A stretch of DNA of 64,000 nt, taken from the NCBI GenBank assembly GCA_035610365.1, contig CM069432.1, positions 234,016,104 to 234,080,103 of the forward strand. The letters are read 5' to 3'. Numbering within the stretch: the stretch's first letter is position 1; every line of letters starts with the position of its first letter. This DNA is from Aquatica leii (lineage: Eukaryota; Arthropoda; Insecta; Coleoptera; Lampyridae). Shown here in pieces: positions 24,131-33,612 of this stretch. A model generated the notes under the pieces. That model was not told where the DNA came from. It saw only the letters and a list, made by a program, of their open reading frames with translations, and made no database searches. The position numbers and the translations under genes are program-made.

Positions 24131-25881
24131 ATGCTTACTTTTTCTGAATTATCCAAAAATTTAAAACGGTTTTGGGAAGTTGAAGAAATTTTTAGAGCTC
24201 CACCTTCTGATCCAACAAATTTGTATGTTGAACAACATTTTATAAAGACTCACAAACGTGACGAAACTGGAAGATATGTTGTAGCGCTTCTATTTAAACC
24301 TAATTCGAGCCCTTTGTCCTTAAATTCTTCACGAGGTTTACGGTCTTTGTTAAAATTAGAAACTCGATTACGCAGTATTCCCGAAAAATTCAAACAATAC
24401 AATGATTTTATGCAAGATTACTTGATATCAGAACATATGACAACTGCTTCTTCTCCTTCCACGTATATAATACCGCACCATGTCGTCACTAAACAATCAA
24501 GTTCCACAACAAAAATTCGCGTTGTATTTAACGCTTCCGATCCTGATTCAACAGGAGTTTCTCTTAACGAACGATTACTGCCCGGACCCAAACTACAAAC
24601 AGACCTTATTCAAATCTTATTAAAATTTCGTTGTTATCCTGTTGCATTATGTGCAGATATACAAAAAATGTACCGTCAGATAACAATTCGAAAGGAAGAT
24701 AGAGCTGTACAACATATTCTTTGGCGCGCTTCCTCTGATGACAATGTACAAGAGTTTGAACTCAATACTGTTACTCCTGGTCTTACTCCTTCCGCCTACT
24801 TGGCAATACGCGTATTACATCAACTTGTTCACGATGATGGTGCACGATATCCAGATGCGTCTTGTGCCATCATGAACTCTACATATGTAGACGATGTGAT
24901 AACTGGTCATCAAGATGTTTCTTCTGCTATAAATTTACGAAACCAGTTAACTGATTTATTTAAGGGCGGAGGTTTTCAACTCAGAAAATGGGCTAGTAGT
25001 CATCTAGAAGTTTTAGCCGAGTTACCTGAAGATCATATAGAATCGCAATTGGATTTTTCTGACGAGGAAAATTCTTTAAAAATCCTAGTATTATCTTGGA
25101 ATCCAAACTCCGGCTTTCTTTTGTTTCGAGTGCTGCCTTACGATGATAATATTACAAAACGAAATTTGTTATCGTATATCGCACGAATTTTTGACCCGCT
25201 TGGGTTTTTGGCACCTGTTGTTTTTTCGATGAAAGTTCTACTTCAACATTTGTGGTTAGCCCAAGTTGGTTGGGACGATTTGATTCCACCAGCACTAGAA
25301 AAAAATGGTTATTATTTACAGAAAACATTAAAATCCCTAGGTGCGTGCTTCCACAGAAACCTACTCTAATTAGGCTTGCGGGATTTTGTGATGCTTCAGA
25401 AAAGTGTTATTCTGCTGTTCTATACTTATGCGTCCAGTCAAATTCAATTTTTTTTTTCTATTTTTGGAAGGCAAATACCAAAGTAGCACCACTCAAAATC
25501 ATGTCTATTCCTCGTTTGGAGTTGAGCGCAGCCGTTTTATTAGCCAATTTAGTCGAATCAGTAGTGACTGTTTCTTTGCCATTTTTCATTGAGTCTGTTC
25601 ACTTATTTTCAGATTCAGAGATAGTTTTATCTTGGATTATGACTCCACCACACTTATTAAAAACGTTTGTGTGTAATAGGATTGTTACGATAACAGAAAA
25701 AACTTCAAAGTGTGTTTGGTCTTACATTAAATCTAAAAACAATCCCGCTGACCTTGCTTCGCGGGGATTAACTGTATCTCAATTTGTTAGTCCGGATATC
25801 AAAATATTTTGGTTTAAAGGTCCCTCATTTTTAAACAAAGATGTTTTAAAATGGCCACCTTCCTTTTCAAATGCATACTAA
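24131..25881 (+). pseudogene. BEL-1 reverse transcriptase and RNase H (broken)
   Basis: Continues the gag frame after the TAA. It opens with LKRFWEVEEIFRAPPSDP and reaches the polymerase: TKIRVVFNASDPDSTGVSLN, ALCADIQKMYRQIT with the first catalytic Asp, LNTVTPGLTPSAYLA, and the catalytic YVDD at 24884-24895. The connection domain (IARIFDPLGFLAPVVF) follows. Near 25340 the reading shifts by one frame into RNase H: RLAGFCDASEKCYSAVLY, KVAPLKIMSIPRLELSAAVL, LFSDSEIVLSWI and NNPADLASRGL. The T-run at 25448-25457 inserts extra Phe codons into what is normally a compact strand. The frame ends at 25881 soon after LKWPP. The enzyme would copy element RNA into DNA in virus-like particles; this copy cannot be made as one protein. 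Confidence 0.88.
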
Positions 25882-25916
25882 ACATTCCTTTTTGCTTTCG
25901 GAAATAAAACAAGACT

Positions 25917-26868
25917 TCAATTGTTTACTTACAATGCATACGAGAATGTTTTACTTGTTATAAATTTCGTGGTATTACTTTCCAACCTCCAATGGCTGAT
26001 CTTCCTGCTTCTAGAGTTTCTATCTCTCGCCCTTTTTCACAAGTAGGTGTAGACTATGCCGGGCCTTTTTCAGTAAGATCTAACCGCTTACGTAGACCAG
26101 TGGTCACTAAAGGTTACTTATGTTTATTTATTTGTTCTATAACTAAAGCGGTACATCTTGAGTTTGTATCTGAGTTGAGCACTGATGCTGTTTTAGCTGC
26201 TTTTGATAGATTTGTAGCTAGACGGGGTTTATCATCAGTTATTTACTCTGATAATGGGCGTAACTTTATAGGAGCTTGTAAGCACATAACGGAAGTTTAC
26301 AAATTTTTAGTTCTTCACGACAAGTAAAATGGCAGTTTACTCCTCCATATGGCCCTCATTTTGGAGGTTTGTGGGAAGCAGCTGTCAAATCTGCCAAAGC
26401 TTTGCTTTAGAGCTTGTTAGGTAATGCATCAGCCACATTCGAAGAATACGCTACCTTATTCGCTAGAATCGAAACTGTTCTTAACAGTCGTCCTTTGTGC
26501 ACCTTATCTGAAGATCCATCGGAGTCTTGTGATTATCTGAGCCCTGGTCATTTTTCAATAGGGTCACCTTTACTTTCTGTACCGGAAAATCCTATTCCCG
26601 AATCACGTAACATGCGTAACCGTTGGTTAAGACAAAATAAGATTCTTTAATCGTTTTGGAATCGTTGGTCGAAAGAGTACTTGAACCATGAGATATCGTG
26701 TTACTGAAAGGAGTTGCGTCGCATCCTTTATCTTGGCCTATAGGCCGTATTGAATGTTTGTATCCAGGATCAGACCGTATAGCTAGAGTTGATTCAATTC
26801 GTACAGGTAGTGGTAGCTACACTCGTCCAGTTGCAAGTCTTGTAACTCTGCCGGTATCCTCAAATTAG
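25917..26868 (+). pseudogene. BEL-1 integrase and C-terminal domain (broken, 5' part deleted)
   Basis: Begins abruptly with RECFTCYKFRG, the Cys-x2-Cys half of the integrase zinc finger. The His half and several hundred residues normally found between RNase H and this point are missing, so a deletion joins 25881 to about 25920. The catalytic core follows: SQVGVDYAGPF (first Asp), VIYSDNGRNFIGA (second Asp), then a frameshift near 26318 and PHFGGLWEAAVKSAKALL with the Glu. A TAG at 26408-26410 interrupts, then FEEYATLFARIETVLNSRPL. After a stop at 26648-26650 and another frame change, the DUF5641-type tail reads LLKGVASHPLSWPIGRIECL to a stop at 26866-26868. It contains all three catalytic acids but no continuous frame. 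Confidence 0.85.
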
Positions 26869-26987
26869 TTAATAGTTAAAATTTATTTGCTCAATTTTTT
26901 TTATGTTAGTTACAGTTTATTTGCAACTAAGTTTAATTTGCTTTGCTCTTAGTTTAATTTAACCTTTTTACATTATATGAAATTATT

Positions 26988-27005
26988 CTAATTTGGTGGG
27001 CGGTA
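26988..27005 (+). promoter_or_regulatory. BEL-1 polypurine tract
   Basis: The purine-rich GGTGGGCGGTA just before the TGTTAACG of the 3' LTR is the expected second-strand primer site of BEL elements. BEL-2 has the related TTTTTGGTGGGTGGAAA in the same place. Confidence 0.7.
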
Positions 27006-27062
27006 TGTTAACGCCAAGTACGTCAATTTGTACTTTCTCCTCCTTTTATTGTTTCTTTTCTC
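27006..27062 (+). repeat. truncated 3' LTR of BEL-1
   Basis: Matches the first 57 or so bases of the 5' LTR with a few substitutions, then diverges completely at TCTTTGCGATG. The rest of the LTR was lost by deletion or rearrangement. Confidence 0.85.
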
Positions 27063-27604
27063 TTTGCGATGCCTTTATTTACTTTAGACATTATCAAATA
27101 ATCTGTCTTCTGCATCCTTGATGCTTTTAATTGTTAACTTTTTTTCCGAGAAATCAGATGCTTTTCGATATTTTCTTAAATGTGTGTTTAAGCAACTCAC
27201 TGATCTTTAACTTCCATGGCAATGAAACCATTTGATCCTATTATTTTTAAAACATCTACATGCATACCTGCTATATACATTATTTTTTGGCCAATGTTCA
27301 TGAACACTACTTGTGACAAGCGTTTTTGGAGTAAACGTTTTTGACAAGTTATTTGTCTTTTTGACATTATTATTTGTCTTTACCAAAAATCAAGTTTTAC
27401 TTTTATGATCAGTTTTGTCATTAGCAAAATCAGAGTCTACAAATGATTATATGACTCGATTAAAGGTAAAGTTTTTAAAAGACTTAAAACAAAAATTAAC
27501 AATTTTTTTTTAAATATGTCAAAATACAATTCAAATAATTACAGTGTTTATTGGAGTAACATATTTAAAATTGAGTGTTATGTTAAAAATACTTGGATAT
27601 AGTA
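27063..27604. other. stretch without recognisable gene
   Basis: Non-LTR sequence after the breakpoint of BEL-1. A minus-strand patch reads KSIKDAEDRLFDNV but is short and unassigned. Confidence 0.45.
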
Positions 27605-27745
27605 TGAATCAGTAAAGGTAGTAAATCCTAGTACGAGAGGGCGATAGAAAATACTACTTAAAGTGTTTTTTAAGGCGACGTTTCGTGGACCAATGTCCAG
27701 GCCATTGCATTTAATAAAGAAACAAAACGTAATTTAACAAACGTA
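27605..27745 (-). repeat. degenerate Penelope-type pseudo-LTR, inverted copy A
   Basis: Read on the minus strand this matches 27915-28070 (copy B) over about 140-155 bp, through ACGTTTGTTAAATTACG, TTTATTAAAT, GGACATTGGTCCAC, AAACGTCG and GTATTTTCTATCGCCCT. The two copies are inverted and only about 170 bp apart. Inverted pseudo-LTRs carrying hammerhead motifs are a hallmark of Penelope-like elements, and a hammerhead remnant sits in the centre of each copy. No coding sequence remains between them. Confidence 0.5.
27674..27703 (-). ncRNA. degenerate hammerhead ribozyme motif (copy A)
   Basis: Minus strand: GGC (stem I), CTG then a deletion of most of the CUGANGA box, stem II GGAC/GTCC closed by ATTG, then CGAAACGTC and GCC closing stem I. 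Stems I and II and the GAAAC-GUC side are kept; the conserved CUGANGA box is truncated, so self-cleavage is not expected. Confidence 0.45.
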
Positions 27746-27914
27746 TTTACATTTTTATCTGTATGATTGTGTTTTGCGGATCATTGCTACTTGTTTTTTA
27801 GTTTCTTGTATGTGCTGTTTTTTAAAACCGACTAGTTTAAAGTTATTCCAAGATATCAAAAATTGTTTATAATTTTATAATTAGTTTATATGCTAGCTCT
27901 AATTACTTGTTGTA

Positions 27915-28070
27915 ATTACGTTTGTTTAATTATGTTGTATTTTTTTATTAAATCCTGTGGCCAGAGAGAGTGGACACATTGGTCCACAAAACGTTGTCTC
28001 AAAAAAAAACAACAAGTAATGTTTTCTATTGCTCTATCATGCTGGAAAGATTTACCATTTTTTCTGATTT
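27915..28070 (+). repeat. degenerate Penelope-type pseudo-LTR, copy B
   Basis: Inverted partner of 27605-27745, including TTTTTTATTAAAT, GTGGACACATTGGTCCAC, AACGTTGTC and TGTTTTCTATTGCTCT. More diverged in the hammerhead core than copy A, but its stem II is better preserved. Confidence 0.5.
27958..28000 (+). ncRNA. degenerate hammerhead ribozyme motif (copy B)
   Basis: GGCC, then CAGAGAGA in place of CUGANGA, then a perfect 6-bp stem II GTGGAC/GTCCAC (27970-27975 with 27982-27987), then AAAAC where GAAAC is expected, and GTTGTC. Architecture recognisable, core mutated; almost certainly inactive. Confidence 0.4.
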
Positions 28071-30518
28071 GCAATATGCAATATGAATAGTGAAAGTCAT
28101 TTGAAAGCATAACGCATTCGATTTACAACGTTCATTGATTGACTTACGAGCAACTTATTTGTGGTAGCATTTTATATATAATTATTTCTTTCTTTACACT
28201 TGTAACGTTTTGTATTAACTATTTATGTTTTTTACACTCCTTCGTAAATACGTTAAAATGAAATTTAAATGCACTTTTAAAATTCACAAAAGATTTTACC
28301 TAAAAGTGCGCGATAACGAGATAGAAAAGGAATTTAAGAACGAAGATTGCGACTCTAAAAGTCAAAAAGGAAAGTCGTCTTATTTTTGGAGCTCGGTTTG
28401 AAGTTTGAGGAAATCAACGTGAATTTATGGATTAAGTAATTAAGTTGAATTTAATTTGTGATCTGGAATACATATTGTTTAAACATCTATGTTCAATTTA
28501 CAAAGAAATTTTGGAAACTACTGTTTAGTACAGTTTTTGGAATGGATAACCACAATAAACTTCCGTATTTGTGATTTGATGAGCAGCCAACTGTCATCAA
28601 CGAGCAGTCGCGGCGGTTTTTTTTTTCAATTCGGAATTTATGTCAAGTTGTGGCAAATCAATTCAGATAGGTGCAAAACTTAAATATATCATTATCTATG
28701 TGCGTTGTTGTAAACATATAATTAGGTGTTTATTGAAATTCAAATAACTTGATTTTAAAATTTTTATCATCAGTTTATAGGCTATCATTTACTGATTAAA
28801 GGTCCGGTCTACTTTAGCAACTGAGTGCCGGTACAACGGTATACACTTTTAGCAATTTTAGGGGACGTTGCGGGTATGCCATTAACTAATAACATATGTT
28901 TGGACAAACGTGAGTAAGACCTGTTTTTATTTTCTATTAATTTGTGTTGGTTTTCCCGTAAATGCATGTCAATTTCGTTTGTACGATTAGGGGTTAAATT
29001 TATTATAATTGCGTTTTCCGTCGGATTGCGAAATCACTAGATTTGCACCGATTCAAGTTTTTTTTTCTTCTCATACTTATTACTTTATACTTTCATATTG
29101 TAGTACAATAATTATATGTACAAACATTATTGTCTGTGACATTGAATCTACTAACTTTTAATTGATAGCATCTATGTAGTTTTACATCGCTTTGTTTTTA
29201 ATCTCTTCTTTTCGTTGTTGAAATAAATATATTTGTTCTTACAACCTGTGCTTTTTGCCATTTGTTTTTTTTTTCAATGTTTGACAGGTTTTAACTAGAT
29301 CTGTAGTTAATAGTTTTCCTTTCGTTTTAGCGCCTCTTTAATTACTTTATGATTAGCACACCGAATATCACCTGCGATCTTCTCGCCGAAGTGTAGTAAG
29401 TAAATAACATAAAAATTTAAATGTGCTCTTGACTCTAGTATTAAATACATTATATAGATATAAATTCACGATAATGCATTTTATCTGTATTTGTTTTTTT
29501 TAGATTTCATTATGTGGATAATATACTTAAAAGTTGGGATGCATCGGAATGCCATTTAATTTATAATTTTCTATTTAAAATCTAGTTAATACCTTGGTAA
29601 TTGTCCGTTTGACTTATGAGTATATTATTATTCATTTCAATTTCCCGAAAAACGATATTTTACTGTAAAATTTTCTTATTTGACATTTTTTCTTTAATTT
29701 ACTTATAATTACGTTTATGTTTTCTGCAGACTTTGCAAAAAAAATCAAATTATCAATGTAGACTAGTTAGAATGTAATTTTTAAAAAAATATACGTAAAC
29801 AATAGTTTTTCTTAAATCGAAAAAGTTGAGAAACATTTTATGTAAGATTTTACACCAATATTTTGATGCTTGTTTGTAAGTGTGTATATTAAGTTATTTT
29901 TAACTAAATTTTAAGGTTTGAACATAAAACTGCTATTTTCAAAGATTCATAAAGATTACCACTTTCATCACAGGGGCATATACATGCATTATCACTACAA
30001 CATTGCTGAAAACAACTTTGAGTAATTAGCTCCGCTTTGAGTCTATTACTTCCACTTTGTCTGGAAGTTTCATCAACTCCTAACTGCTGTTATTTTTTAA
30101 ATAATTCAATTTTTTGTTAATTTTTACACCCTTTATCAATTATAGCATTGGTACTATTTTGAATTTTCTTAAATCTTGTATTTATTCTATACTTTTGCGT
30201 TTTTTTCAAATTTGTCATTATTATTGTCACTTAAGTCTATTATTGTGTCTTTTTCTTTAATTTTTTTAATTTAAATTAACAATCGTTTTGTCTTTAAGAC
30301 TATCATGATTAATTTCTCACTATTGGAGTTTAGTTTTGATAATCGATCTTCTTTTGGTATTAAGTTAAATAATTTCAAATAATTTTTATAGTCAGACCTG
30401 TGACTATTCCATGTTTCAGCAAACGTTATTCTTTTCGTTAGTATTTTGTACTTTTCTCCAAATTTCCTAAAACGATTTGTTTAAAATTGAATCAAAAATA
30501 AAAACCTTGGTGTTTCCA
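28071..30518. other. stretch with no supported gene
   Basis: Two frames were looked at. An ATG-started frame at 28258-28401 (+, 47 codons) is charged but unrecognised. A minus-strand frame at 29904-30089 has a cysteine cluster (SCFQQCCSDNACICPCDE) but no start codon or convincing splice sites. Neither is assigned. Confidence 0.4.
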
Positions 30519-30716
30519 TCAACGTTTGGTTAATTTTTTTAGACACGCCAATATTGTATTCTTTGTTATGTTAAAAAGTTGGTAGGTTAAAATTTTTTGA
30601 GTATAAAATTTGTCCTCGACACGCCCATTTTTCTGGACGGCTGTCAAACGATTTATTCGTCTTCCGGTAACGTTTTGTGCAACACAGACCTCTACGCCCA
30701 ATAAGGCTTTCATCAT
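30519..30716 (-). pseudogene. possible mariner-like transposase fragment
   Basis: A minus-strand frame reads MMKALLGVEVCVAQNVTGRR, then NGRVEDKFYTQKILTYQL. The segment resembles the stretch between the first and second catalytic acids in some Tc1/mariner transposases (a block of the type 'V.....YYTEKVL.P'). No catalytic residue lies inside it and I could not extend it on either side, so this is a weak call. It lies 124 bp upstream of the BEL-2 insertion point. Confidence 0.25.
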
Positions 30717-30839
30717 TAACTTGTTTCACGCAATTCCACGTCAAATTATATGGCTTTTTGATTGAAAGCTTATTTGGGGTGAGTCGTTAGATTTTCTTTG
30801 TATTGAGGGTTTAAATTAATTCTTTAGCGGGTCGCCACT

Positions 30840-31056
30840 TGTTCGTTCCGCTCACACGTTGTTAAGTTATTAGTGATAAGAAGACAAACGAATACGTACG
30901 CGAAGATAGAAGTGAAAAGTGTGCGGTCGTGTATAGACGCTAAATAAAGTGTGTGTGCGCTAAGAACAATTGTTGGCTCAATCACCAAAAAAGTGAGTAA
31001 AACTTAATTTAAGTACAAGGCACAATATCAGAAAAACGCATTTGTCCACCGCGACA
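30840..31056 (+). repeat. 5' LTR of BEL-2
   Basis: Runs from TGTTCGTTCCGCTCAC to CACCGCGACA. It contains a likely poly(A) signal region (CTAAATAAAG) and is identical to the 3' LTR except for one A in the AGAAAAA run. Confidence 0.95.
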
Positions 31057-31076
31057 TTTTGGTCCTACGCGAGCCG
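31057..31076 (+). promoter_or_regulatory. BEL-2 primer-binding site
   Basis: TTTTGGTCCTACGCGAGCC directly follows the LTR. A TGG a few bases after the LTR end is the usual start of a tRNA 3'-end complement that primes minus-strand DNA synthesis. The matching tRNA was not identified. Confidence 0.65.
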
Positions 31077-31278
31077 GATTTGTGTAATCTTGTATTTGAC
31101 TAATAGTTTTTACGCGCCAACTATCTCGCATTAATCGCATTTACACGGCTTGCACGCTTATCCAACGCGCAACGCTGTATTCGTAAATACTATTTATCAC
31201 TTGCATTTATTATTGAAATAGACGTATTATTTTATTTCCGCATTTCATTTAACAATTGTATTAACGTATACATACAAT

Positions 31279-33612
31279 ATGTCTGCAAAGTTAAATAAAC
31301 TTGTTATGCTGCGAAATACCGCATTAACGCGTCTCATGGATACCTTATCCTGTTGTCAAGATGCGGAGACTGATTCAACACAAACATCGGTATTTATTGC
31401 AAGAATTTCACAAATTGATCAAGTTTATGAAGAATTTCAATCAATACATAATTCTATCATTGGGTTAATTGAAGATACGGACTTCGAAAAACACGATGCT
31501 GTACGGGAAGCAGCTGATAAAACGTATTACTTAATAAAAGCATATCAAAGCAAATACAGACCAGCGCAAGAAAGTAGTTCTTCAATTACACCATTAAACA
31601 CATCGCACGTAAACAGTAGTTCAAGACTTCCGAAAATCACTTTGCCTAATTTTAGTGGCGAACTTAAAGAATGGCCTACCTTTATTGATTTATTTAATGC
31701 ACTTGTGCATAACAATTCTCATTTATCTAATTGTGAAAAGTTTCAACACCTATCACTCTGTTTACGTGGAGAACCTTTAACTTTAATTAGACGTATACCG
31801 CTTTAAGACAGTAATTATAACATTGCTTATGATACGCTAATAAAACGCTACCAAAACAAACGTCATTTAGCAACGTTCTATTATGAACAATTAGTAAATG
31901 CGCCTTCACTACCGAAATCCTCACCTACAGGATTACGCACGCTGGTAGATACATTTAACGAGAATCTAGAAGCTTTAAGAGGCCTACAACTTTCAGTTGA
32001 CGCTTGGGATTTTTTACTTTTTAACATGCTTTTGAAAAAATTGGATGACAAAACGCGTACAGACTTTGAAGTAGAACATAAAGATATCGAGCTACCTTCT
32101 TATCGTCAATTAATCAAGTATTTAGAAACTCAAGCTAAGGCCTTAATTTCTGCTCAACTTTTGTCACCAAATTTTAAAGCAACGAAACAACCTGTTACTT
32201 ATACGCCCACACACAGTTCAAAAATTAATAAACGCTCTAAGTTTTCTTCATTTGTTGGTACAACTAGTACCCCAAAACAAAATAGTTCACACAAATGCAC
32301 AGCATGTTCCGCAACGCACTTTCTTTACCATTGTCCACAATTTTTGACGTTTCCTGTAAATGAAAGGATCCAGTTAAGTAACCGCAATAATTTATGTAAA
32401 AACTGCCTTAGTTCTTTACATGCAACGCAATATTGTAAATCCCATTCAAGATGTCGTATATGCCATCAATCACTTCTTCACAGCAGTGAACCGTCGCAGC
32501 AAGTACAACAGTCGACTTCTGTTGCGCCTGTAACGAATGTAGATTCTACAACGCTTAGTGTTATGACGAATTCTATCGTCCGCAAACCCTCTACCGTTTT
32601 GTTATCAACCGCTGTCGTTGATATCAAAGATATACGTGGCAACTATCAAACTGTCCGTATTCTAATCGATTCTGGAAGCATGGCCAATTTTATCACGGAA
32701 ACTTGTCTTCGAAAGTTAGGTCTTTCTCGTCGACATAGGTCTATTTCCATACAAGGCTTAAATAATATGACTTCGCAATGCATCAATGGTATAACACAAT
32801 GTCACATGCGCCCACGCAATCAATTAAATCCAGTATTCGACTTTGAGGCTTTCATTGTAACACAAATATGTCCCCAACAACCTCAAATGAAACTTAACAT
32901 CGACGACTGGCATCATGTTAAGAATTTGAAATTAGCTGACGACAACTGTCACATACCTTCCGTTGTTGACATGCTGATAGGTGCCGAACTTACACCCTAC
33001 ATTCTCAAGTCCAATCGCATAACAGGAACAGAAGAACAACCTGTTGCTATGGAGAGCGTTTTTGGTTGGGTTCTACAAGGAAAATCAACGGTTTCTCGTG
33101 CACCTCTCTTAGACACACCATTGTTGAATTGTCATATCTCTATAGAACCGTCTCTTGATCGGTGTTTACAAAAATTCTGGGAAATTGATCACGTTATTTT
33201 GAAAAACCCACCTATATCACCTGAAGACGACCAATGTGAACAAATTTTCAAAAATACTGTTAGGCAAGAAGAGGATGGAAGATTTGTTGTTTCTCTTCCA
33301 TTTAAGAACGGAGAACCACAACTGGGTAACTCATACAACCAAGCTATTCGCAGATTTCTTCTATTAGAGTCTAGACTTTTACGCAATTTATCGTTACATA
33401 AATTGTATTCAGAGTTTATGCTGGATTATTTAAACACCGGCCACATGACCATTATTCCGCAAGCAGAAGCTAAATCTACTACTGCGTATTACATTCCGCA
33501 TCACTGCGTGCAAAAACTTGATAGTATTACGACAAAAATTAGAGTGGTTTTTGATGCGTCAGCAAAGACGTCTACTGGACTTTCGCTTAACGACACCTTG
33601 CATACTGGTGCA
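31279..33612 (+). pseudogene. BEL-2 gag, protease and start of RT
   Basis: The ATG at 31279 begins the polyprotein, 222 bp after the LTR. Gag has a helical N-terminus and the DUF1759 block LPKITLPNFSGELKEW, KFQHLSLCLRGEPLTLI. A TAA at 31804-31806 interrupts the frame, which continues unchanged with YDTLIKRYQNKRHLATF. Cysteine knuckles follow: CTACSATHFLYHCPQF, CKNCLSSLHATQYC and CRICHQSLLH. The aspartic protease has an intact ILIDSGSMANFITE (DSG at 32668-32676) and DMLIGAELTP. RT begins at FWEIDHVILKNPPISPED and reaches TKIRVVFDASAKTSTGLSLN before a one-base frameshift near 33613-33625. The stop and frameshift are the only two lesions seen in about 5.1 kb. They may be real or may be sequence errors. 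Confidence 0.9.

Larger units (their letters stand above)
21733..27062 (+). mobile_element. BEL/Pao LTR retrotransposon BEL-1, degraded
   Basis: The ends share a direct repeat beginning TGTTAACGCCAAGTACGTCA at 21733 and 27006. Between them lie gag, aspartic protease, reverse transcriptase, RNase H and integrase in the BEL/Pao order. The right-hand LTR is cut off after about 57 bp. Pol has lost the stretch between RNase H and the integrase core. Many stops and frameshifts make it a fossil, clearly older than BEL-2. Confidence 0.92.

Noticed and set aside
27631-27645. TAGTACGAGAGG, as in the sarcin-ricin loop of large-subunit rRNA
   Set aside because: Only about 12 bases match and the flanks do not resemble rRNA. 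The stretch is conserved as part of the inverted pseudo-LTR pair, which explains it.
28258-28401. 47-codon charged small ORF (MKFKCTFKIHKRFYLKV...)
   Set aside because: Starts with ATG but has no recognisable homologue, no conserved copy in the window and no supporting signal; left unassigned.
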